The notes under the pieces: model-generated
What the model was told of the DNA's origin: nothing
What the model saw: only the letters and a program-made list of their open reading frames with translations
Database searches by the model: none
Part shown: positions 47,126 to 54,083 of the stretch, in pieces
Numbering within the stretch: the stretch's first letter is position 1
Layout: each line of letters opens with the position of its first letter
Origin: Albidovulum sediminis
GTDB lineage: Bacteria > Pseudomonadota > Alphaproteobacteria > Rhodobacterales > Rhodobacteraceae
NCBI RefSeq assembly: GCF_025380365.1
Contig: NZ_JAOCQF010000006.1
Span: forward strand, 36,299-100,298
Direction: 5' to 3'
DNA: 64,000 nucleotides
Program-made: the position numbers and the translations under genes

Positions 47126-48439
47126 ATGGTGGCCTTTCCGAGAGCGGATACAGAAGCAGAGATCCTGCGTCGTTTTCTTGCCGTTCTGGACGGTGCCGCG
47201 GCACAGGGCGACCCCTCGCTTGAAAACGCGCGTGCGCAGGCGGAAAGCTACCTTTCCCGGCTCGAGGCTCCGGTGCGGATTGCCGTCGTCGGTCTTTCGC
47301 GGTCGGGAAAGTCGAGCCTCGTCAACCTGCTTGTGGGGGAAGCAGTCATTCCGACGCAGCCGCGCAAGTCGGTCATGCCGGCGGTCATCCTGCGTCACTG
47401 CGAGGGCAACCGCACGACGGCCAGCTGGTGGGATCGGGAAGACAGGGTCTTCGACGGTCTCGACCTGCAGGGCGCCTTGTCGGAATCCCCCGACATCATC
47501 TCGATCGGCATCGACTGCGAGGTGCTTCGGGACGTCTGGCTCATGGACCTTTCGGACCTGGAGGATTCGGGCGCCCAGGCCAACACGCTGTTCGTCCTCA
47601 ACCGTCTTGCCGACATGGTCGTCTGGTGCACCAACGCGGAAGACCCTTGGACGGCCGAGGAGCGCCACCTGTGGGGGCTGGTCCCGAAGGCTGTCCAACG
47701 CCGGGCGATCCTCGTGATGACCCACGCAGATCACCTGTCGGCCGGAACGCTTACGCCCACGCTCGAACGGCTGCAGACAACCGTCGGCGCGGCCTTCAGG
47801 AAGGTACTTCCCATTTCCATCAGCGATGCATGGCGCGCCTTGTTGGGAGAGGTGACGCAACCCGAGCGGGCATGGGTGGCAAGCGGGATCGAACCCTTCA
47901 TGGTTGCCATGATGGAAATGGCGGTCGACTGCCGCAAGACCGAGGTGGAGAAGGTGCGCCGTGGCATGGCGCAGCATCTGGAGCCCCTGCTGGCCCAACT
48001 TCCGGTGACGCCCGCGACGATCACGGCGCCGGCGCCGACTGCGGCAAGGGCCGAGCCACGGGCGGCCGCTGGGTCGAAATCCGATCCGGTTCCCCCCGCT
48101 GCCGGCCGGCCGGCACTTCAGCCGGTTCAGGCAAGCCCGGCCCTGCTTGCCTGGAAGAAGCGGGTCGAGGGCGTCCTGGACAGCCTGCGCACCGGCGTGA
48201 TCGAACAGGACGGGGAATTCCTGACCGCCGCGCAGGATGCGGTGTCGTTCTTCCTCGACGATCTGGCGATGTTGCGCGATCTGTCCGACGCGGATGCCTG
48301 GATCGAACGCGAGTTCCAGCGCGCGCAGGACCTGCTGATCCTGATGCAGTACGAAGGCGAGGCGTCGAATGCCGAAACGGCGGCCTTGCTTCTGGCGCAG
48401 CTGACCGACGGGCTGGCGCAATCCGGCGCGGCCGCCTGA
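47126..48439 (+). CDS. Dynamin-type GTPase-like protein with degenerate G3 (cluster GTPase 3)
   Basis: A 437-aa protein from the ATG at 47126, seven bases after GAGGAG. G1 GLSRSGKS is intact (residues 56-63), followed by VNLLVGEAVIPTQPRKS. The expected G3 DTPG is replaced by DLSD (141-144, in WLMDLSDLED), and G4 reads THAD (199-202). Loss of the G3 glycine and threonine suggests weak or absent hydrolysis, so it may be a nucleotide-bound scaffold or regulatory partner. A Pro/Ala-rich linker (about 300-345) leads to a C-terminal helical domain. It ends the plus-strand set; a hairpin follows. Confidence 0.78.
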   Translation: MVAFPRADTEAEILRRFLAVLDGAAAQGDPSLENARAQAESYLSRLEAPVRIAVVGLSRSGKSSLVNLLVGEAVIPTQPRKSVMPAVILRHCEGNRTTASWWDREDRVFDGLDLQGALSESPDIISIGIDCEVLRDVWLMDLSDLEDSGAQANTLFVLNRLADMVVWCTNAEDPWTAEERHLWGLVPKAVQRRAILVMTHADHLSAGTLTPTLERLQTTVGAAFRKVLPISISDAWRALLGEVTQPERAWVASGIEPFMVAMMEMAVDCRKTEVEKVRRGMAQHLEPLLAQLPVTPATITAPAPTAARAEPRAAAGSKSDPVPPAAGRPALQPVQASPALLAWKKRVEGVLDSLRTGVIEQDGEFLTAAQDAVSFFLDDLAMLRDLSDADAWIEREFQRAQDLLILMQYEGEASNAETAALLLAQLTDGLAQSGAAA

Positions 48440-48465
48440 CACCTTCGACGCGGGGCGTAAAAGAA

Positions 48466-48492
48466 CAGGGCCCGCGCGCGGCACGGGCCCTG
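48466..48492. terminator. Bidirectional hairpin between the two convergent gene sets
   Basis: CAGGGCCCG (48466-48474) and CGGGCCCTG (48484-48492) are perfect inverted copies with a nine-base loop. It lies 27 bases after the third GTPase and 28 before the stop of the minus-strand binding-protein gene. Confidence 0.7.
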
Positions 48493-48520
48493 GGATTGCA
48501 CGGCGCCCGAAGGCTGCCGG

Positions 48521-49624
48521 TCAGTTCGACATTTCCATCATCTTCTTGTTGTGCTCATCAAGCGTGCTCGAGATGATCGCATACCATTCGCCGGTATTGC
48601 GCATCTCGGTCAGGCCGCGGTTCAGGAGCGTGATGTACTGCTTGCCGAAGGGGTTCGACTTGTGGGTGATGAACGACATCGACAGCACCTTCGACAGGCT
48701 GGGGTTCTCGACCACGTCCGAACCGATCCCGAGCTTGGCGATGGCGTCGGCGGCAGACTGGACCTCCATCCCGGCCACATCTGCCGCGCCCGTCATCAGA
48801 GCCTCCATGCAATCTTCCGGCAGCACCGGGCGGACAAGCTCGATCGCGGGCGGGACCAGTCCCTCCTCCTCGAGGTCGAAGGTGAAATAGCCGTCCATCC
48901 GGCAGATGCGGGCGCCCTTGTAGTCCGCAAAGCTCGTCGCGCCGGCGAAGGCGCTGTCCTTCGTGGTGTAGTAGCCGACGACAGGCTCATAGACCGGCAG
49001 GGTCGAGTCGAACTGGTCGCAGCGATACTTCATCGAGTCGCTCAGAAGGTCCCGCTTCTCGCAGTTCGGCATGTACCAGCCAAGCCCGACGTCGAAGGCG
49101 CCGGTCGGAAGCAGCGTCTCAAGATGCGCCGCCCAGTCGTTGACGAAGGCCGTGGCATAGTCGCGCGTGTTGCCGCCGCGGTGCATCGCCGTCTCGGCCA
49201 GCCGGATCAGGAAGCCGCCGCCGTCAAGCGCCTCGTCGCTGAAAGGGGCGTAGTTGCCGCCGGCAAGGAACTTGACCGGCGGTTCGTAGGCGTTCGACTT
49301 CGGACGCTCCGCGGCAATCTTGTTCTGTTCCTCGATGATCTGGGCGGCGGTCGCGTCGCCGGCAATCGAGCCATCCGCGCAGGGCAGGTTCAGGACGGTG
49401 CCTTCCGTCAGCCCCGCCGGGTTGTCACCGATCACCTCGCGGTTGGCGTTGAATATGTTCTGATAGTCGCCCGTGCCGTAGGCGGCCTGTGCGATCGTGC
49501 CCAGCGTGTCGCCGGCCTTGACGGTGTAGGCCGTGCAAGCTTCCTGCGCGAGCGCAGAGGTTCCAAGCAGCAGTGCCGACGCCCCGCCAGCCGCGACACG
49601 GAAAAGGATTTGTCGAGATTCCAT
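48521..49624 (-). CDS. Secreted LysM plus solute-binding-domain protein 1
   Basis: A 367-aa protein with a signal peptide ending near ALA-QEACTAY. Residues ~30-85 are a LysM module (YTVKAGDTLGTIAQAAYG, then IFNANREVIG), which would bind peptidoglycan. From about 115 on is a family 3-like periplasmic binding domain (VKFLAGGNYAPFSDEALDGG to the end). The mature protein has exactly six cysteines, all conserved in the two paralogues downstream on the plus coordinate. No permease or ATPase is adjacent, so it is probably a sensor or receptor rather than part of an importer. It is the last gene of the kinase-led set. Confidence 0.82.
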   Translation of the reverse strand: MESRQILFRVAAGGASALLLGTSALAQEACTAYTVKAGDTLGTIAQAAYGTGDYQNIFNANREVIGDNPAGLTEGTVLNLPCADGSIAGDATAAQIIEEQNKIAAERPKSNAYEPPVKFLAGGNYAPFSDEALDGGGFLIRLAETAMHRGGNTRDYATAFVNDWAAHLETLLPTGAFDVGLGWYMPNCEKRDLLSDSMKYRCDQFDSTLPVYEPVVGYYTTKDSAFAGATSFADYKGARICRMDGYFTFDLEEEGLVPPAIELVRPVLPEDCMEALMTGAADVAGMEVQSAADAIAKLGIGSDVVENPSLSKVLSMSFITHKSNPFGKQYITLLNRGLTEMRNTGEWYAIISSTLDEHNKKMMEMSN

Positions 49625-49717
49625 GTTTCAGTCTCCGTATTCCTGAGTAAAGCACCGCCCGGGGCCGTGCGTGGCTAGAATGTGCGCGGGTCGGGGCAGC
49701 CGACTCGCGCAAAGCGG

Positions 49718-50818
49718 TCAGTTCTGTGCCAGCTTCTCGTTCGCTTCCTTGAGCGAGCTTGCGACGATTTCGTACCACTCGCCGCTGTCGCGCATCTCAT
49801 CGAGGCCGGCGTTCAGCTCTTCGATGAATTCCACCGCCCGCGGGTTCGTCTTCGACGCCATCGCCGAGATTGCCTGGATCGAGGTGACGAAGGCGTTCTC
49901 CACGAATTCGTCGCCCAGGCCGAGTTCCAGGCGAACCGACACCATCGCCTGGGATTCGACCGACATCACGTCGTAGGTGCCCTGCATCACGCCTTCGGCG
50001 CAATCGGCCAGAGTCGGCGGGATGGAGATCGTCACCGCGGGTTCGATCAGACCGGCCTCGTCGAGGTCGTGCATCGAGTAGCCTTCAGGCCGACAGATAC
50101 GCGCACCCTTGTAGTCGGCCAGCGTCTTCGCTGCGGCATAGGGGCTGTCGGCGCGAGAGAAGAAGCCGAACACGGCGTCGTAGAGCGACTTGGAGAACAG
50201 GTAGTTGTCGCAGAAGTCGCGCGTCATGTCCGACATGCTGTCGGTCTTGGTGCAGTCCGGCGCATACCAGGCCACGCTGAGGTCGTAGGCATTGAAGGGA
50301 AGCAGCACCGACATGTGCGAATCCCAGTCGTCGACCCAGCCCAGAAGATAGTCCCGGTCATTGCCCGCGCGGTGCATGGCCGTTTCCACGAGGCGGATCA
50401 GGAAGCCGCCGCCGGTCAGGCCCTCGTCCGTGAACGGATACCAGTCGCCACCGGTCACGAACTTCACCTTCGGCTTGTAAGCGTCGATCTGGACGGTGCT
50501 GCGGTTCTGCGCTTCCGCGGTCGATTTCGCCACGTCCGGACTTTCGTCCTCGGCGCTCAGACGCCCGTCGGGGCAGGGCAGGATCAGCTCGGTTCCGGGT
50601 TTCAGCCCCGAGATGTCGTTGCCGATCTTGTCGCGGTTGGCGTTGAACACGATCTGGTAGTCGAGGGTGCCATAGGCCTTGATGGCAATGTTGCCGATCG
50701 TGTCACCGTCCTGAACGACATAGGTCGAACAGGCCTGCTGCGCCGAGGCGGATCCGAAGAACGCGGCGGCGAGGAGGGCTGACGCCGGAAGTGCTTTGCA
50801 AGTGGAGCGCAAGATCAT
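49718..50818 (-). CDS. Secreted LysM plus solute-binding-domain protein 2
   Basis: A 366-aa paralogue of its neighbours, from the ATG at 50818 after AGGAGA. Signal peptide, then LysM (YVVQDGDTIGNIAIKAYG, IVFNANRDKIGND), an acidic linker and the binding domain starting VKFVTGGDWYPFTDEGLTGG. The six mature cysteines match those of the other copies: ACSTY, ILPC, APDC, RDFC, ARIC and LADC. Apart from one signal-peptide cysteine there are no others. Its ligand is unknown. Confidence 0.82.
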   Translation of the reverse strand: MILRSTCKALPASALLAAAFFGSASAQQACSTYVVQDGDTIGNIAIKAYGTLDYQIVFNANRDKIGNDISGLKPGTELILPCPDGRLSAEDESPDVAKSTAEAQNRSTVQIDAYKPKVKFVTGGDWYPFTDEGLTGGGFLIRLVETAMHRAGNDRDYLLGWVDDWDSHMSVLLPFNAYDLSVAWYAPDCTKTDSMSDMTRDFCDNYLFSKSLYDAVFGFFSRADSPYAAAKTLADYKGARICRPEGYSMHDLDEAGLIEPAVTISIPPTLADCAEGVMQGTYDVMSVESQAMVSVRLELGLGDEFVENAFVTSIQAISAMASKTNPRAVEFIEELNAGLDEMRDSGEWYEIVASSLKEANEKLAQN

Positions 50819-50941
50819 CTGCTGATCTCCTTTCGGTTCTTGGCCGCCCTTGGCGGGACTGGCCCTGATCTGAGGTTTCTGGGTTCGGGGGACTCTCTGC
50901 CGTGGTGGGGCCCGCTTCGTGCGAGAATCGGGCGGCAACGG

Positions 50942-52036
50942 TCAGTTCTTCTTCATCTCCTCCTCGGTCTGGGCCATCAGCCCGGCGGAGACGATGTCGA
51001 ACCACTCGCCGCTTTCACGCATCTCGGTCAGCCCGCGGTTGATTACGTCGAGAATTTCGCTGCTGTGCGGGTTCGACTTGTGAACCATCACGCGCAGGGT
51101 CTTGACCTGTGCGAGGTGGGGATCTTCGACGATGTCGTTCTTGAGCCCGAGGTCGGACAGCGCGTCAGAGGCCACCTGCACCTCGAGGTGCACGACATCG
51201 ACGGCGCCGGTTGCCAGCCCCTCGAAGCAGTCTGCCGGGGTGGCCGGCCGTACCAGCGTGATCGCCGGCTCGACCAGGCCGACCGAGGTCAGGCCCGAGA
51301 GAGAGTAGCTTTCGGGGCGGCAGATACGCTTGCCGACGAACTCCTCGTAGGTCTGTGCGGTCTCAAGCCCGCTGCCCTTGACCGCGAAGAAACCGTCGAC
51401 GATCTCGTAGAAGGACTCGGAGAAGTTGAAGTCAGTGCATCTGTAGGCGTCCTTCGGCGAAAGCACCCCCAGGTCGCCACAGTCCGGCTGGCTCCAGGGA
51501 AAGGTGGCATCGAAGGCCCGGCGCGGCAGCAGACTGTCAAGGTGCGCGCTCCAGTCGTTGACGAAGTCGATGGAGTAGTCCTGCTGCTTGTCACCGCGCA
51601 GCATCGCAGTCCGGACCAGCTTGGTGAAGATGCCGCCGTCCGGCAGATCCTCTCCGGTGAAGGGCGGGTAGTCGTTGCCGGTGACGAATGCGATCGCTGC
51701 CAGCGGGGTTGCGGCGGCTTCGGCCGTAGCCGCCGGGGCGGTGTCGGCGGGCGCTTCGGCGGCGGCAGGTGCGGGCGCGGAGGCCGTCTCGACGCAGGGG
51801 ATCTCGATCTGCTGCCCGACCTCGATCAGGTTGGGGTTGCTGCCGATGGCGGTGCGGTTGGCCTGGAAGATCTTCGAGAAATCGCCGTCGCCGAAGGCCC
51901 GTTTGGCGATGTTCGTCAACGTGTCGCCCCGCTTGATTGTGTAAGTCGAACATGCCTCCTGCGCGGCGGCGGAATAGGTGCCGGCCGACAGCGCAAGACA
52001 ACTGACCGCGAGGAGCCTCTGGAAGTCCGTTCGCAT
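50942..52036 (-). CDS. Secreted LysM plus solute-binding-domain protein 3
   Basis: A 364-aa paralogue and the most divergent of the three. Signal peptide, LysM (YTIKRGDTLTNIAKRAFG, IFQANRTAIGSN), an Ala/Pro-rich linker, and the binding domain from IAFVTGNDYPPFTGEDL. It shares the motif NDWSAHLDSLLPRRAFDA with its neighbours (NDWAAHLETLLP, DDWDSHMSVLLP). All six mature cysteines are conserved. It is the first of the three to be transcribed and lies 115 bases after the phosphatase gene. Confidence 0.82.
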   Translation of the reverse strand: MRTDFQRLLAVSCLALSAGTYSAAAQEACSTYTIKRGDTLTNIAKRAFGDGDFSKIFQANRTAIGSNPNLIEVGQQIEIPCVETASAPAPAAAEAPADTAPAATAEAAATPLAAIAFVTGNDYPPFTGEDLPDGGIFTKLVRTAMLRGDKQQDYSIDFVNDWSAHLDSLLPRRAFDATFPWSQPDCGDLGVLSPKDAYRCTDFNFSESFYEIVDGFFAVKGSGLETAQTYEEFVGKRICRPESYSLSGLTSVGLVEPAITLVRPATPADCFEGLATGAVDVVHLEVQVASDALSDLGLKNDIVEDPHLAQVKTLRVMVHKSNPHSSEILDVINRGLTEMRESGEWFDIVSAGLMAQTEEEMKKN

Positions 52037-52151
52037 GATGTTGCGCCCTTTCTCGAGCTTTGGGTTGCAGCGATCCTTTCGGCACCCTGGGGGCCGACCG
52101 GACCGGTTCTGATTTCGGGATTGGCCGCCGCGTCAGGGGGCCGCGAACTCG

Positions 52152-52919
52152 TTAACTGACCTTGATGACGGCAAAGGAAATGTTGTCCTGATCCGGATCC
52201 TCCAGAGACTGAACTTCTGCCATCAGCGCCTTGGCCAACTCGGCGCAGCTGTCTTCCTTGTAGCGATCGACGACCTGCTGGATCTCCGCGTCCGACAGGA
52301 ATTGCAGGCCATCGCTTGATGCAATGATGATATCGCCCGGACGCAGGGCCACGGGCGCCTTGCCACAGTCGATCCGCGGGATCGGCGCCCCCATCAGGAC
52401 CGATGTCAGGCAGTTACGGTCCGGGTGGTTGCGCGCCCTCTCCGGATCGAGCATTCCCGTGCGGACCATCAGGTCGATCTGCGGCGCCATGGAGTGGTCT
52501 TCGTTGACCTGCCGCAGCCTTCCGTCGCTGAAGACGTAGAGCGGAGAGTCCCCGACCGACACCCAGTGAAGGCGATCTTCCAGCAGCACCGGGGCGATCA
52601 GCGTCGTGCCCATCCCGGCGACGTCCCGATTGGCCGCGACGTAGGACGCGATGGTGTCGTTCGCGGCTGTCGTCACCTCGCGCAGGATCAGGGGAATATC
52701 CTCATCCTTGAGCGCATGTGGCTGCAGCCGCGCCTTCAGGCCGCGCGACACCTCGGTCACGACAATATTGCTGGCGACATCGCCCGCGGCGTGGCCGCCC
52801 ATGCCGTCGGCGAGGACGGCAAACCCAAGCGCGTGATCCTTGAGGAACGCGGTCGCTACCGCATCCTCCTGATACTCGCGCTTGCCCTTGTTGATGGCTG
52901 TTGCGACGTCATAACGCAT
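52152..52919 (-). CDS. PP2C-type protein phosphatase
   Basis: A 255-aa protein from the ATG at 52919 (MRYDVATAINKGKREYQEDA). Metal-binding aspartates are in YQEDA (Asp19) and VLADGMGGHAAGD (Asp38), with VGDSPLY, SSDGLQFLSD and a final DQDNISFAVIKV completing the PPM fold. It would remove phosphates from Ser/Thr residues placed by the adjacent kinase. The FHA gene ends 16 bases upstream of its start. A kinase-FHA-phosphatase trio is a known phospho-signalling arrangement, for example in type VI secretion, but no secretion genes are present here. Confidence 0.92.
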   Translation of the reverse strand: MRYDVATAINKGKREYQEDAVATAFLKDHALGFAVLADGMGGHAAGDVASNIVVTEVSRGLKARLQPHALKDEDIPLILREVTTAANDTIASYVAANRDVAGMGTTLIAPVLLEDRLHWVSVGDSPLYVFSDGRLRQVNEDHSMAPQIDLMVRTGMLDPERARNHPDRNCLTSVLMGAPIPRIDCGKAPVALRPGDIIIASSDGLQFLSDAEIQQVVDRYKEDSCAELAKALMAEVQSLEDPDQDNISFAVIKVS

Positions 52920-52935
52920 TGTTTCAATGTCTTTC

Positions 52936-53982
52936 TTACTCGGTTCCCCAGACGAAGTCCTCACCGCAGAAAGCGACGAAGGACATCGTGGTCTCCCCAA
53001 TGCGGATCAGGTCGCCGTCCGAGAGCGGCTCGGTGCTCAGTACCGGCTTGCCGTTCAGCCGGACGATGTTGGCCTTGCCGCCGTGCCCGAGGTAGAACTT
53101 GCGATCCTCGTCGTCGAAGGCGATCGCCGCATGGTTGTTGCGCGAGATCGAGTTGTCGCCGAAGTCAAGCTGGATCGCCTGGTCGTCGCCGCGCCCGATC
53201 TGCGACACGCCGGCACCGATGGCGATGGCGGTGCCACGGCCCGGGCCCTTGATGATCACGACCCAGCCGAAGGGGAACTCGCAGCGCCCGGTGTTGTCCT
53301 TCGCAGGGGCCTCGCGCTGGAACACATCCTCGATCCGCCCGTCAGAGCGTTCGAAGCCCAGGAAGGTGGTCTTGACCCGGCTTCCCCGGCGCGGAGAGGA
53401 CGAAACCGCAGCCTCGGGCTCGGATGCATTCGACTGCGGCTCGGACCGCGCTGCCGTCGGGGCGGGCGCGGGTGCGGGAACGGCGGCGGGAACCGGGGTG
53501 GCGGGCTTTACCGCGTTCTCCGGCAGCAGTCGCAGGATTTCGGCGATCGGCTCCCGGACGGGTTGCGGCTCCGTGGGCCGGATGGGCAGGATCGACGGCT
53601 CCGCCTGAGGCTCGGGGGCTGCGGCAGCATCCAGATCCAGCTCGGCGGTGTCGTCGACATCCAGGTCTTCCGCATCCGCATCAGCCTCTGGCAGAGGGGA
53701 GGTGACGGCCGCCCTTGCCGCCGCCATCACCAGTCTGTCGGCCTCGGCCTGTCTTTCGGAGTCATTGGTGCCGCGAAGCTGCTGCAGGACCGACTCGAAT
53801 GGCTCCACCATCAGGTGGGGATCGTCGAGGATGGGATCGGGCATCGCTGCTGGCTGCTCAGGTGAAGCGGCTTCGCCTTCGGGCGCCGCCGCCGCATCCT
53901 CCGGCCGCGCGGCTTTCCTGCGAGATACGAGATCAAAGGAAAAGCCCCTCTCGCTGAGCCCCGCCAACGGTCTAATACGCAT
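52936..53982 (-). CDS. FHA-domain protein
   Basis: A 348-aa protein from the ATG at 53982, eight bases after GAGG. The FHA domain is at the C-terminus (about 245-348), with the phosphopeptide-binding residues in IGRGDD (Arg264), SISRNNHA (Ser280, His284) and RLNGKPV (Asn311). The first ~240 residues are low-complexity: Ala/Glu/Asp/Pro-rich, with few predicted structured parts. FHA domains bind phosphothreonine, so this is the expected reader of the adjacent kinase. No membrane helix is present. Confidence 0.9.
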   Translation of the reverse strand: MRIRPLAGLSERGFSFDLVSRRKAARPEDAAAAPEGEAASPEQPAAMPDPILDDPHLMVEPFESVLQQLRGTNDSERQAEADRLVMAAARAAVTSPLPEADADAEDLDVDDTAELDLDAAAAPEPQAEPSILPIRPTEPQPVREPIAEILRLLPENAVKPATPVPAAVPAPAPAPTAARSEPQSNASEPEAAVSSSPRRGSRVKTTFLGFERSDGRIEDVFQREAPAKDNTGRCEFPFGWVVIIKGPGRGTAIAIGAGVSQIGRGDDQAIQLDFGDNSISRNNHAAIAFDDEDRKFYLGHGGKANIVRLNGKPVLSTEPLSDGDLIRIGETTMSFVAFCGEDFVWGTE

Positions 53983-54053
53983 GATCGTGACCTCACGTTC
54001 CAGAATTCTTGTTCGCGCGCGAAATGCGCAATGACACTCGTACTGAAACAGGT

Positions 54054-54074
54054 CCGGCCCCGGAGCGGGGTCGG
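54054..54074 (-). terminator. G/C hairpin between kinase and FHA genes
   Basis: CCGGCCCCG (54054-54062) pairs with CGGGGTCGG (54066-54074), with one G-T wobble and a three-base loop. It lies ten bases after the kinase stop. Without a T run it may reduce, not block, read-through to the FHA gene. Confidence 0.4.
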
Positions 54075-54083
54075 CAGAAAGCC

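Noticed and set aside
42385..48439. Mobile island or phage origin of the GTPase set
   Set aside because: No integrase, tRNA target, direct-repeat boundary or visible change in base composition.
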